Counted from the first letter of the stretch, positions 16,449 through 25,305 are shown. The stretch: 38,746 bases of DNA from Desulfotruncus arcticus DSM 17038 (GCF_900113335.1 NZ_FOOX01000027.1:1-38746); one strand, 5' to 3'. Program-made: numbers and translations. Notes: a model not told the origin generated them from the letters alone.

Positions 16449-17042
16449 ATGCAAAAGACCGGTATTACCGGCATCATTCTGGCAGGTGGTAAAAACGCGC
16501 GTATGGGTACGGAAAAGGCCCTGCTGAAGGTAGGGCCGCATTTTATCATAGAACATATTTCTTCCGCGCTGAGAATTGTATCAAAAGAAATTATTGTGGT
16601 TACCTTGGAACCTGACAAATATGCCCGGTTTGGTGACAGGAGAGTAAAAGATATTATGACCGGACACGGCCCGTTGGGTGGAATTCATGCCGGGCTGGCG
16701 AGTGCCGGGCAGCCTTTTGCCCTGGTGACCGCCTGTGATATGCCCTTTGTCAGTGCCGGGCTGGCTGCACTTTTAATTGATAATGCTGCTGGCTATGATG
16801 CTGTAGTACCGTTTTATCGAGGATTTCCGGAACCGTTATTCGCTTTATATAGCAAGTCTTGCCTAAAAGCCATCGAAGAGCTGTTAAGCAATAACCGGAA
16901 TAAAATTACCGGCTTTTATGATCAGGTAAAAGTTAATTTTATCAACGAACAAAAAATGCTTGAAGCGGAAACAGAGCTCGCTAAAGTTTTTTTTAATGTA
17001 AATACACCCGAGGATTTAAAAAAAGCGCAAACAATGGTTTAG
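16449..17042 (+). CDS. mobA: Molybdenum cofactor guanylyltransferase
   Basis: Nucleotidyltransferase of 197 residues that links GMP to molybdopterin to form the bis-MGD cofactor. The GTP-binding signature is IILAGGKNARMGTEKALL. Asp-containing VTACDMPFV and VPFYRGFPEPLFALY are typical MobA segments. The start is ATG 16449 with CGGGGAG upstream. It suggests the cell makes molybdo- or tungsto-enzymes such as formate dehydrogenase. Confidence 0.93.
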   Translation: MQKTGITGIILAGGKNARMGTEKALLKVGPHFIIEHISSALRIVSKEIIVVTLEPDKYARFGDRRVKDIMTGHGPLGGIHAGLASAGQPFALVTACDMPFVSAGLAALLIDNAAGYDAVVPFYRGFPEPLFALYSKSCLKAIEELLSNNRNKITGFYDQVKVNFINEQKMLEAETELAKVFFNVNTPEDLKKAQTMV

Positions 17043-17052
17043 GGGGGCAAAA

Positions 17053-17583
17053 ATGCTGCGCATATTATATCCCCATATGTATGTACCTTCTATTTTGGAG
17101 ATTGATCCGATGGAACTGAAAAAAAGAGGCATTAAGGCACTGTTAATGGATCTGGATAATACAATTGTGCCAAGGGACATGGAGGAATTTTCCCAGGAAG
17201 TTGTCGTGTGGCTAAAAAGCTTAAACAAGCAAGGAATAAAAATTTGTGTAGTGTCCAACAACGGTACGACCAGGGTAAATAAACTGGTGGCGCCGCTGGA
17301 TATACCTTCTGTGGTCAGAGCGGTAAAACCGAGGCGCCGGGCGTTTAGAAAAGGCATGGATATTCTCGGTGTAACGCATGCGGAAACCGCAGTGGTGGGT
17401 GACCAGATATTTACCGACATACTGGGCGGCAATAGGTTGGGCTTATTTACCATACTTGTTGTCCCCATGGCGGGTAAGGAATTTTGGGCAACCAGTCTGA
17501 TTAACAGGCGACTGGAAAAGCTGATTCTGAAAAAAATATCCCGCAGGGTGTCTCATAAAGATAAAAAATATACAGTCAGGTAA
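17053..17583 (+). CDS. YqeG family HAD IIIA-type phosphatase
   Basis: HAD-superfamily hydrolase of 176 residues. Motif I is MDLDNTIVPRD, motif II is VVSNNG, a conserved lysine is in AVKPRRRAF, and motif III is VVGDQIFTDILGGNR. YqeG members are usually encoded beside aroE or yqeH in Firmicutes, as here. A lipid-phosphate or nucleotide substrate has been proposed for relatives, but none is certain. It starts 10 bases after mobA with AGGGGGG as ribosome-binding site. Confidence 0.92.
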   Translation: MLRILYPHMYVPSILEIDPMELKKRGIKALLMDLDNTIVPRDMEEFSQEVVVWLKSLNKQGIKICVVSNNGTTRVNKLVAPLDIPSVVRAVKPRRRAFRKGMDILGVTHAETAVVGDQIFTDILGGNRLGLFTILVVPMAGKEFWATSLINRRLEKLILKKISRRVSHKDKKYTVR

Positions 17584-17609
17584 AAAAGCTACAGTCAAGC
17601 TAGATCGGA

Positions 17610-18476
17610 GTGATAGTTATATTTGACGGTAAAACCCGGGTTTACTCTCTATTAGGTTATCCGGTGGAACACAGCTTTTCGCCGGCGATGCAAAACGCTG
17701 CGTTTAAATCAGCCGGCTTGAACAGCGTTTACGTTCCGTTTAGTCCTGAGTCCGAAAAATTAGCAGCTGCGATAGCGGGAATCAGAGCCCTGGGCATAGC
17801 GGGTGCGAACGTTACCGTGCCCCACAAGGAAGCAGTGATTCCTCTTTTAGATAACCTTACTGAAATTGCCATGACCTACGGCGCCGTTAATACTATAGTT
17901 AACCGCGGCGGCAGTTTGACGGGGCATAATACGGATGGTGAAGGGTTTATCCAGGCTTTAAAAAAGGATTGCGGTTTTGACCCGGCTGGCGGGACGGCTG
18001 TTGTTTTCGGCGCCGGGGGGGCAGCCAGGGCGGTGGCCCTGGCCCTGGCCAGGTCGGGTTGCCCCGGCATGGCACTGGTCAACCGCAGCACGGCCAAGGC
18101 GGAGAAAATAGCTGGCTTTGTCTGTGAAGCCATCGGAGTTCAGGCTGAGGTATTTGAATGGAAAGCCGGAAATAAAGAATTGGCTGTATGGGCCCAAAAA
18201 GCGGCATTAATGGTCAATTGCACCTCCATTGGCATGTCCGGCGGAGCGGAGGCGGCTTTTCCGCTGCCGGATGAACTGCCCGGCAGCGGGCAGCTTGCTT
18301 ATGATGTCGTTTATAACCCAACCCATACGGTATTTATGCAAAGGGCGGAACGAAACGGCGCCGCCACGGCCAACGGGTTGAGTATGCTTTTGCGCCAGGG
18401 CGCGCTTTCCTTTGAATTTTGGACAGGACTGACAGCACCGCTGGAGGTCATGCGCAATGCGCTGGAATTAAGGTAA
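17610..18476 (+). CDS. aroE: Shikimate dehydrogenase (NADP+)
   Basis: Reduces 3-dehydroshikimate to shikimate in chorismate synthesis; 288 residues. Substrate-site motifs are YPVEHSFSPAMQNAA and NVTVPHKE (catalytic Lys), then NTDGEGF. The nucleotide-binding loop is GAGGAARAVALAL and the late NCTSIGM is conserved. The start is GTG 17610 behind a weak CGGAG; no better start lies upstream. It heads the aroE-aroC-aroK-aroB run. Confidence 0.95.
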   Translation: MIVIFDGKTRVYSLLGYPVEHSFSPAMQNAAFKSAGLNSVYVPFSPESEKLAAAIAGIRALGIAGANVTVPHKEAVIPLLDNLTEIAMTYGAVNTIVNRGGSLTGHNTDGEGFIQALKKDCGFDPAGGTAVVFGAGGAARAVALALARSGCPGMALVNRSTAKAEKIAGFVCEAIGVQAEVFEWKAGNKELAVWAQKAALMVNCTSIGMSGGAEAAFPLPDELPGSGQLAYDVVYNPTHTVFMQRAERNGAATANGLSMLLRQGALSFEFWTGLTAPLEVMRNALELR

Positions 18477-18533
18477 GGGGACACACCTTTTCTGATGGGA
18501 TAGGACATTAGGGTCAAAGGTATGTCCCCAACG
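18476..18533 (+). repeat. GGGGACA...TGTCCCC imperfect palindrome repeat, copy 2
   Basis: It begins GGGGACACACCTTTT at 18478 and ends AAAGGTATGTCCCCAACG. The ends match the copy at 9866-9922 while the middle differs. It sits between aroE and aroC, inside what is otherwise a gene string. Confidence 0.7.
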
Positions 18534-18559
18534 TAGAAACAGGTAAGGAGGCGAAAATT

Positions 18560-19720
18560 TTGCTGCGTTATCTAACGGCCGGGGAGTCCCACGGTCCCAG
18601 GTTAACCGCTGTATTAGACGGAGTTCCCGCCGGGCTGCCCTTGACGGCCGCCTATATCGACGGCCAGCTGGCCAGACGCCAGGGCGGCTACGGCAGGGGC
18701 GGGAGAATGAAAATTGAACAGGACAGAGTGATGATAACTTCCGGGGTCAGAGGCGGGATGACCATAGGCAGTCCGGTGACCCTAACCATAGAGAACAAAG
18801 ACTGGGAAAACTGGCAAGAGGTTATGTCACCGGGACCGGAAGCGGATCTGAGCCGGCGCATTGTATCCAGACCCAGGCCAGGGCATGCTGATTTAACCGG
18901 GGGCGTTAAATATGGCCACAGGGACCTGCGCAATGTACTGGAACGTTCCAGCGCCCGTGAAACAACGGTCCGGGTGGCGGCCGGCTCGGTGGCGAAGCGG
19001 CTGTTGGAGGAAACCGGCGTAGTTGTTGTTGGCTCAGTGGTACGAATAGGTGAAATTTGCGCCGTGGAAGCCGGCATGGACGCTGACCAGCTTGGCCAAG
19101 CGGTGGAAAGTTCACCGGTTTACTGCGCGGATGTTGCCGCAACCGAGAAAATGATCAATGCAATTGATCAGGCCCGTGCCGAGGGGGACACCCTGGGCGG
19201 CATATTCGAAATAAAAGTATTTGGCCTGCCCCCGGGACTGGGCAGTTACGTTCAGCGGGACCGGACCCTGGACGGTAGACTGGCCGGCGCACTGATGAGT
19301 ATTCAGGCCATCAAGGGCGTTGAGGTAGGGGACGGTTTTAGCGCCGCATCCCGCAGGGGCTCCCAGGTACATGATGAAATTTTTTATGACCGGCACCGGG
19401 GCTATTACAGGCAAACAAACAGGGCCGGAGGAATTGAGGGCGGCATGTCCAACGGAGAAACACTGGTGGTGCGCGCCGCCATGAAGCCCATTCCCACCCT
19501 GTACAAACCCCTAAAAAGCGTGGATATAGCCACCAAACAACCCTTTGAAGCATCGGTGGAACGTTCCGATGCCTGTGCCGTGCCTGCAGCCGGCGTAGTC
19601 GGCGAGGCTGTTGTGGCCTGGGAACTGGCGTGCGTGCTGGTTGAAAAATTCGGGGGAGATACCATGCGGGAAATATTGCGGAGAGTCGGTGAGTACCGCA
19701 CCTATTGGAAAGGGTTTTGA
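18560..19720 (+). CDS. aroC: Chorismate synthase
   Basis: FMN-dependent lyase of 386 residues that makes chorismate from EPSP. It starts MLRYLTAGESHGPRL. SRPRPGHADLTGGVKYGHRD and RSSARETTVRVAAGSVAK are the classic signatures, and GIEGGMSNGE and RSDACAVPAAGVVGEAVV complete the active site. The start is TTG 18560, six to nine bases after AAGGAGGCG. All key His and Arg residues in these motifs are present. Confidence 0.97.
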   Translation: MLRYLTAGESHGPRLTAVLDGVPAGLPLTAAYIDGQLARRQGGYGRGGRMKIEQDRVMITSGVRGGMTIGSPVTLTIENKDWENWQEVMSPGPEADLSRRIVSRPRPGHADLTGGVKYGHRDLRNVLERSSARETTVRVAAGSVAKRLLEETGVVVVGSVVRIGEICAVEAGMDADQLGQAVESSPVYCADVAATEKMINAIDQARAEGDTLGGIFEIKVFGLPPGLGSYVQRDRTLDGRLAGALMSIQAIKGVEVGDGFSAASRRGSQVHDEIFYDRHRGYYRQTNRAGGIEGGMSNGETLVVRAAMKPIPTLYKPLKSVDIATKQPFEASVERSDACAVPAAGVVGEAVVAWELACVLVEKFGGDTMREILRRVGEYRTYWKGF

Positions 19721-19722
19721 GG

Positions 19723-20256
19723 TTGAAGAATAATATTGCCAGGAAAAATGTTGTGTTAATAGGCTTTATGGGAACCGGCAAATCAACCCTGGGACGGCAG
19801 CTGGCCCGGAGAATCGGCTATGATTTTATCGACACTGACCTTGCCATTGAAGAAGTAACCGGCAAAACGGTGGAGAAAATCTTCCGTAAGGACGGGCCGA
19901 TCAGGTTCAGGTCCGAGGAAAACTTGTTGGCCCGCAAGCTGTCAGTACGCTCCGGTTTAGTTATTGCCACCGGTGGCGGTATGGTACTTAACAGTGAAAA
20001 TGTTAACCTGTTAAAGCAAAACGGTGTGCTGATCGGGCTTAAAGCGGAAGCAGAAATTATATTCAGCAGGGTGCGTAATAAAAGGCGCAGGCCGCTGCTG
20101 CGCAGGGGGAATTTGCGGGAAAACGTGGAAAGGCTTTTACGTGAGCGTGAAGGGGCTTACGATGCGGCGGACTTTACTATTGATACCGGTAAGCTGTCTT
20201 TTGGTGAGGCACTGAATGAAATACATAGCTACTTAAAACAAGAGGGTTGTGTGTAA
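19723..20256 (+). CDS. aroK: Shikimate kinase
   Basis: Phosphorylates shikimate with ATP. The P-loop is GFMGTGKST (residues 14-22). The shikimate site includes DTDLAIE, and TGGGMVL and the RRRPLL lid arginines follow. The start codon is uncertain: TTG 19723 has GAAAGGG upstream and gives MKNNIARKN; the frame is open back to TTG 19705 inside aroC. It overlaps the aroB start by one base (TAATG), showing tight translational coupling. Confidence 0.94.
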   Translation: MKNNIARKNVVLIGFMGTGKSTLGRQLARRIGYDFIDTDLAIEEVTGKTVEKIFRKDGPIRFRSEENLLARKLSVRSGLVIATGGGMVLNSENVNLLKQNGVLIGLKAEAEIIFSRVRNKRRRPLLRRGNLRENVERLLREREGAYDAADFTIDTGKLSFGEALNEIHSYLKQEGCV

Positions 20257-21344
20257 TGAAAGAAGTTGAAATTAACCTGGGATCGCGGGCTTATAAGATA
20301 ATCATTGGCGGCGGGGAACTGGAACGGGCCGGCGGCCAGGTGGCCGGTTTATTTGGCGGAAGCAAGGCGCTGCTGGTAACTAATCCCATCGTGGGAGCCC
20401 TCTTTGCCGAACGGGTGACCGCGAGCCTGAAGCAGGCCGGCATAGAAGCAGTTGTTGCCGAAATTCCCGACGGGGAGGAATACAAAACACTGCAGAGCGC
20501 GGAAATGCTGTATGACCGCGCTTTTTCCGCCGGTTTGGACCGGCATTGCCCGGTGCTGGCGCTGGGCGGCGGTGTTGTGGGCGACCTGGCCGGCTTTGTG
20601 GCTGCCACCTACATGCGGGGGGTGCCATTTGTACAGCTGCCTACCACTTTGCTGGCCCAGGTGGACAGCAGCGTGGGCGGCAAGGTTGCCGTAAACCACC
20701 CCAGAGGGAAAAATATTATCGGGGCTTTTTACCAGCCGGCGCTGGTGTTGACTGACCCTGTTACGCTGCATACCCTGGACAACGGAGAGATTCTTTCAGG
20801 ACTGGCCGAAGTGATCAAATACGGAATTATCAGTGACAGTGCATTTTTTGATTGGCTTGAAGCTAATATCGAACGGGTGCTGGCGCTGGAGTCAGATGCC
20901 ATAATCCATGTGATTGAACGATCCTGTCTGAATAAAGCCAGGGTGGTAGAAGATGACGAAACTGAGCAGGGGAACCGGGCTATTTTAAACCTTGGCCACA
21001 CTGTTGGACATGCCATCGAGGCCATTGCCGGTTACGGCCGTTACCGGCACGGAGAAGCTGTTTCCATCGGCACTGCGGTGGCGGCAAGGCTGGCGGTGGA
21101 ACTGGGCGTGCTGCAGGCGAGCGAGGAAATAAGGATTAAAAACCTGCTTTTACGGACAGGGCTTCCGGTGGATGTACCAAAGGACCTGGCAACGGTGGAT
21201 ATGGTGCGATCGATGTATGGTGACAAAAAGAATTTCGGCGGGCAGATTAATTACGTGCTGCCGACGGGTATCGGCAAGGCTGTTGTTTATAAAAACATGC
21301 CTGAAGAGAGAATTAAGCTGGCTTTGGATTCGCTGCGCCTGTAG
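20256..21344 (+). CDS. aroB: 3-dehydroquinate synthase
   Basis: NAD- and divalent-metal-dependent enzyme that converts DAHP to 3-dehydroquinate. The motifs are ALGGGVVGDLAGFVAATYMRG, PTTLLAQVDSSVGGK, EVIKYG, and the metal-binding RAILNLGHTVGHAIE and RHGEAVSIG histidines. The ATG at 20256 overlaps the aroK stop. 362 residues is the standard length. With aroE, aroC and aroK it covers much of the shikimate pathway; aroA, aroD and the DAHP synthase gene are not in the window. Confidence 0.97.
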   Translation: MKEVEINLGSRAYKIIIGGGELERAGGQVAGLFGGSKALLVTNPIVGALFAERVTASLKQAGIEAVVAEIPDGEEYKTLQSAEMLYDRAFSAGLDRHCPVLALGGGVVGDLAGFVAATYMRGVPFVQLPTTLLAQVDSSVGGKVAVNHPRGKNIIGAFYQPALVLTDPVTLHTLDNGEILSGLAEVIKYGIISDSAFFDWLEANIERVLALESDAIIHVIERSCLNKARVVEDDETEQGNRAILNLGHTVGHAIEAIAGYGRYRHGEAVSIGTAVAARLAVELGVLQASEEIRIKNLLLRTGLPVDVPKDLATVDMVRSMYGDKKNFGGQINYVLPTGIGKAVVYKNMPEERIKLALDSLRL

Positions 21345-21444
21345 TACCCTTTATGGTCATTGCCAAACTGTCTTCAGTAGCCTGCGCTTTTTTAAAATCA
21401 CCGGTAGTGACCTACGCTGTAGTTATCGCAAACGCAGCTTTTAT

Positions 21445-21473
21445 GTCATTGCGAGCGCAGCGTGGCAATCTCG
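21445..21473 (+). repeat. CATTGCGA-type intergenic repeat, copy 2
   Basis: GTCATTGCGAGCGCAGCG followed by TGGCAATCTCG is the full form of this dispersed repeat. The 200 bases between aroB and pilB hold nothing else recognisable. Confidence 0.7.
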
Positions 21474-21545
21474 TGTCGTTTCACCCTCGCAAGGATATGG
21501 ACAAAACTGGTTTGAGAAAATTAAATTTTCAGGGAGATGGAGCTT

Positions 21546-22544
21546 TTGGCAGTTTCCAAGGCAAAAAAGCTTCTAGGCGATCAACTGTTGGAAAAAGGCT
21601 TAATCACCAAGGAACAACTATGGGATGCCCTGAGGGAGCAATCCAGAACCGGTGACAAATTAGGGGAAGTTTTAATTAAATTAAGCTTGGTTTCCGAGCA
21701 GGTCATTGAAACACTTACCGTTACCCCAAAGGAATCCTTGACCAACCTGGACCCTGAGCTGCTTAAAAGTGTTCCGGAAGAGTTGGTGAAAAGGCACAGG
21801 GTCATTCCGTTGCGTAAAGAAGGCCAAAAACTTATCGTTGCCATGTCCAATCCCGACAATGTTATGGCCTTGGATGATCTGCGTCTTATGTTGAGTCTGG
21901 AAATCGAACCTGTATACGCAGATGCCTCTGAAATTGATGCGGTTATCCAAAAGCATTATACCATTCCCAATTTCGAAAAGATATTTAATGACTTTGATAG
22001 TGTTAAAGGACAATCAGTAACCGGGGCAATGACTCTGGATGAGGAATCTATAGCCAATGAGGCGCCAATTGTTCGTTTGGTCAACTCCTTATTTATTCAG
22101 GCCATCGAAGCAAAAGCCAGCGACATTCATATCGAACCCCATGCTATGGGGGTACGGGTGCGTTTTAGAATTGACGGAATGCTCCGGGAAATAAAACAGT
22201 TGCGGAAAAGCATTCAGGCAGCCGTTATTTCCCGGATCAAAATTATGTCTGAAATAGACATTGCCGAGAAGAGAGTTCCGCAGGATGGCCGTATCCAGCT
22301 TGAATTCGGTCAAAGAAGTATTGATTTACGGGTTTCCACTTTACCTACCATATTTGGTGAAAAAGTAGTTATACGCGTACTTGATCGAGACGGATTGGCT
22401 GCATATACGCTTGATCAAATTGGTTTCTCAGATATGAACCTGGCCCTGTTTCGTGAAGCATTGCGAAGCAGTTACGGGATGGTTTTAGTTACCGGGCCAA
22501 CTGCTCGCGGGATGAAACTGCGACAGATTGCTATTTGGGCTTAG
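21546..22544 (+). pseudogene. pilB: PilB/GspE-type pilus assembly ATPase, interrupted at the Walker A site
   Basis: The N-terminal 320 residues are intact. The T2SSE N-domain (LLGDQLLEKGLITKEQLWDAL) is followed by the start of the ATPase domain (EAPIVRLVNSLFIQAI, ASDIHIEPH, RVRFRIDG, EKRVPQDGRIQL). The frame then reads SSYGMVLVTGPT and diverges exactly where GSGKST is expected, running into ARGMKLRQIAIWA and a stop at 22544 from the inserted element. Walker A, Walker B and the C-domain are lost, so the product cannot be an active ATPase. TTG 21546 is preferred over ATG 21537, which lies too close to AGGGAG. PilB powers type IV pilus or competence pseudopilus assembly. Confidence 0.93.
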
Positions 22545-24146
22545 TTTTTTTTTATCTGTTAATAGTGAGATAGCAACTTCGCCTGTATCACCGTCCCAAT
22601 ATACTTTGTCGATAATTGTTTGTAAAAAGGTTTTCTTTTCTCTGTTAGAAAGCCCGTCTATTACATTACTAAAATTTAAGATGTTATTCACCACCAGGTT
22701 AAAGCCTTCGGTTTCTTCTTTCTTCTCCTCATATTCTTTTTCCAGTCTGTCAATTTCCGCATCCAGTTTTTTCACTTCCTGGTCCTTAATTTCTATTTGT
22801 GGTAGTATGTACTTTGCAGCTACGGCACTCTTAGAGACTTCATTTACCAGGTTATTTATTTCGCTTAAGAGTTGTCTTTTTTTATTTTTAAGCTCATCCA
22901 ATATATTTACCTTATCCGGTTGTTTGTTTTCCCTTTGGAGTGCCTCCAGTTCGTTAAGGAGCGTTTCTTTGGATGTAGATAGTTCTATGATTTTATCAAT
23001 TACCGTATTATCAATATCCACCCCGTTGGCGTTTGGATTTTGGCATTTCGCCTGGCCCGATATAGTTTTTATATTACAAACGTAATAGTGGGGGATGGTA
23101 CCGTCCTTCCTCTTTGATCCATACGTAACATTCATGGATGCGTCGCATTTTGCACACCGGAGGATACCGCTGAGTAGTGCAACCTCGGATGTACCTGTCC
23201 GTGGTAGTGTCATACTATTTTTATCAAGTCTATATTGTACTTCTAACCACTTCTCAGATCCGATGTATCCATTGTGTTTCGCCACGGCCCCAACCCATTC
23301 TTCGAGACCGTTTTTCAGCCCTCGTTTGTCCTTTTTATTATATATTAAGATACCCCTCTTATTATTTATCCTATCTTTGCCGGCCACTTCAATCCCTTTA
23401 TTTTCGAGGTACCTAACTACAGACTCATTCGCTGTTACATAAGCCGGGTTCCGCAAAATATCAGATAAAACACGGGATGAATAATATTTACCGTTTGCGG
23501 TCCTCTTATTTTTTTGTATTAGGTATTTACGAAGCTGATGGATTGAGCCTAATTCTATGTACTTATCGTAGATAAATTCAACTTTTGATGATTCTTCGCT
23601 ATTAGGAAATAATGTTACTAGCGATCTCTCTTTAAATTTTTCGTCAAGATAGGTTTGTCGTTTAGATTTAAAACCCAAGGGGGGGACCCCTCCAAGCCAC
23701 CGGCCTGTCTTAGCAAGTTCCAGCATGTTATCTCTGACCCGTTCCTCTATAGTCTCCCGTTCCAATTGTGCAAACACTGAAGCAATATACATCATAGCTC
23801 TGCCCATTGGGGTGGTGGTGTCGAATTGTTCGCGGATAGAGACAAATGAGATGCCATGACTTTGTAATTCTTCCATAAGAGTTGAGAAGTCAGCAATGTT
23901 TCTGCTCACCCTGTCTAAACGATAACACACCAAGACATCAAATTCTTTGTTTTTAGCATCTTTCAGCATCTGTTGAAACCTGGGCCTATCGGTATTGCCC
24001 CCAGAGAAACCTTCGTCCTCATAAATAATAAATTTTTCTACTTTATATAGCTTATTCATATACTCCTTGCACATCTCTATTTGATTATCAATACTTTCAC
24101 CTTTACCCGTAAATTTACTTTTTCTTGAATAGATTCCAATCTTCAT
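22485..24146 (-). CDS. Large serine recombinase (integrase of the element)
   Basis: Site-specific recombinase of 553 residues. The N-terminal resolvase domain has YSRKS with catalytic S10, NQIEMC, and CYRLDRVSRNIADF. The recombinase domain spans about residues 165-280. A zinc ribbon (CAKCDASMNV, then CNIKTISGQAKC) follows, and a coiled coil (about 395-480) typical of integrases that control directionality. It reads towards the left junction, and its last codons and stop lie in pilB sequence, so insertion fixes its C-terminus. The architecture matches phage and ICE integrases that use short attB sites. Confidence 0.95.
   Translation of the reverse strand: MKIGIYSRKSKFTGKGESIDNQIEMCKEYMNKLYKVEKFIIYEDEGFSGGNTDRPRFQQMLKDAKNKEFDVLVCYRLDRVSRNIADFSTLMEELQSHGISFVSIREQFDTTTPMGRAMMYIASVFAQLERETIEERVRDNMLELAKTGRWLGGVPPLGFKSKRQTYLDEKFKERSLVTLFPNSEESSKVEFIYDKYIELGSIHQLRKYLIQKNKRTANGKYYSSRVLSDILRNPAYVTANESVVRYLENKGIEVAGKDRINNKRGILIYNKKDKRGLKNGLEEWVGAVAKHNGYIGSEKWLEVQYRLDKNSMTLPRTGTSEVALLSGILRCAKCDASMNVTYGSKRKDGTIPHYYVCNIKTISGQAKCQNPNANGVDIDNTVIDKIIELSTSKETLLNELEALQRENKQPDKVNILDELKNKKRQLLSEINNLVNEVSKSAVAAKYILPQIEIKDQEVKKLDAEIDRLEKEYEEKKEETEGFNLVVNNILNFSNVIDGLSNREKKTFLQTIIDKVYWDGDTGEVAISLLTDKKKLSPNSNLSQFHPASSWPGN
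22495..22510. other. Left attachment junction (attL) inside pilB
   Basis: pilB homology ends within CCGGGCCAACTG at about 22493-22504; the next bases, CTCGCGGG, no longer encode the GSGKS loop cleanly. The exact crossover cannot be set without the right junction, which is not in the window. Confidence 0.7.
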
Positions 24147-24295
24147 ATAAAAACTCCCCTTTTTAGTCTATCTACATCCGGTAGGCGTAAAATATCTTTC
24201 CCCAGGCATTTCAGCCCGGTTTTTCTATATCATTCTATTGATTAATCAATTAGTTTCGATACCTGGCGCATTTCCCTTCTTTTAAAAAGATAACT

Positions 24296-24421
24296 GGTTT
24301 TTATTTAAACTGCAAGGTACCAAATTAACATTGAATAGGACCATTGACTCATGTTATTTGTGGTCCAAGGTAAGTATAATTAACTATGGTTTTTATTTAA
24401 ATTGCAAGGCACCAAATTAAC
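24296..24421 (+). repeat. 34-bp direct repeat, two copies 92 bp apart
   Basis: Copy 1 is at 24296-24329 and copy 2 at 24388-24421. Both read GGTTTTTATTTAAA, then TGCAAGG after one variable base, then ACCAAATTAAC, with two mismatches in 34. Copy 2 forms the 3' end of the ImmA-like gene, so copy 1 may be a duplicated gene end. The rest of 24147-24380 is AT-rich recombinase upstream DNA. Confidence 0.8.
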
Positions 24422-24904
24422 GGTAAAAATATCGCGGCTACGTACTTTAATTCCTGTTGCTCGGAAACAGCTGCGTAAAAATCCCAATTTTTTCCACATA
24501 AAAGGTTGTGTTACTTCGAAGTAATCAGCTAACTCCCAACAACTGCGCAAATTAAGTTCCGATACGGCATATGCAAGTTCTACGTCGGGTATAAGATAAT
24601 CAGTTGCCCAGCGCATGGCTTGAGTTTCGTCTTTTGCGATGGTAATTCGGTCCTGGTAAGTATCTGTGATCATGAAATTTCTGCGAATACCGGTTATATG
24701 ATGACCTACCTCTTCAGATAATGTGGTTATTTGTTTTCGATAATTGTTTTTTAGGCTTTCATCCAGTAGTATACATGGTGCTATCGGGTCCCAAACATAG
24801 AGACCAATTAATTTGTTCGTTGAATTTTGTTTTAAAGGGCGATATAAAATTGAAAGGTTTTCTTTGTTCTCAGCTAAATCTGTCAGCATCTCCAACTTAG
24901 TCAA
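24380..24904 (-). CDS. ImmA/IrrE family metallo-endopeptidase-like protein
   Basis: A 174-residue protein. LSEEVGHHITG (His at 68 and 69) resembles the EELGHxxTG zinc motif of phage and ICE ImmA proteins, though the first His of HExxH is Glu here. RWATDYLIPDVELAYAV is the downstream helix conserved in the family. ImmA proteases cleave element repressors during induction. The minus-strand HTH repressor at 26613 is a plausible partner, although the toxin-antitoxin cassette lies between them. Confidence 0.75.
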   Translation of the reverse strand: MTKLEMLTDLAENKENLSILYRPLKQNSTNKLIGLYVWDPIAPCILLDESLKNNYRKQITTLSEEVGHHITGIRRNFMITDTYQDRITIAKDETQAMRWATDYLIPDVELAYAVSELNLRSCWELADYFEVTQPFMWKKLGFLRSCFRATGIKVRSRDIFTVNLVPCNLNKNHS

Positions 24905-24970
24905 TGTGTGTAATATGCCTCCTTTTATGTTAAAGAATGGGACTGTAAAAAGAAATATTTTGTCGAAAAA

Positions 24971-25011
24971 AATAATAGGCCACTACTTATTGTTAGTAGT
25001 GGCCTATTATT
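24971..25011. repeat. Hairpin repeat, copy 1 (17-bp arms)
   Basis: AATAATAGGCCACTACT (24971-24987) and its perfect reverse complement (24995-25011) enclose TATTGTT. A-runs precede and T-runs follow, so it can terminate transcription in both directions. Nearly the same hairpin occurs at 26600-26642. Confidence 0.85.
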
Positions 25012-25090
25012 GCTTTTTTGATTGCCAGGAAGCCTTTTGCGTATTTATGCATACTCATTTCACGATCCATTATGATTTTTTAGCGGAAAA

Positions 25091-25130
25091 GGGAACGGTT
25101 TGGTGGACCGTTTGTGTTTCCCCTTTTTTT
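25091..25130 (+). terminator. Terminator-like hairpin with no obvious gene before it
   Basis: GGGAACGGT pairs with ACCGTT...TCCC and is followed by a seven-T run. Nothing coding lies upstream on the + strand between 24904 and 25090. It may end an unseen small RNA or guard the toxin-antitoxin promoter. The rest of 24905-25240 shows no gene. Confidence 0.5.
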
Positions 25131-25240
25131 CGCCCCTCCACCCCTCCCCTAATAATTGCCGTTAAAATAAATATCGGCATATGTCAATTAATATTGAGTA
25201 TTAAAGTCATATTAGGTGAAATAAGCCATTGGCGTTGTTA

Positions 25241-25269
25241 TTGCTGTAAATTACAGTATATGGTATAAT
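25241..25269 (+). promoter_or_regulatory. Toxin-antitoxin promoter with palindromic operator
   Basis: TTGCTG (25241-25246), a 17-base spacer and TATAAT (25264-25269, with an upstream TGG giving an extended -10). The palindrome CTGTAAATTACAG at 25244-25256 overlaps the -35 and spacer, a natural place for autorepression by the antitoxin. Confidence 0.6.
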
Positions 25270-25305
25270 CTGCAGTAACCATGTAATCACAAGCGGGTGA
25301 AATCA

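Noticed and set aside
22528..23085. Plus-strand frames antisense to the recombinase
   Set aside because: They mirror the recombinase coiled coil and zinc ribbon, and their composition is serine- and phenylalanine-rich as expected from antisense.
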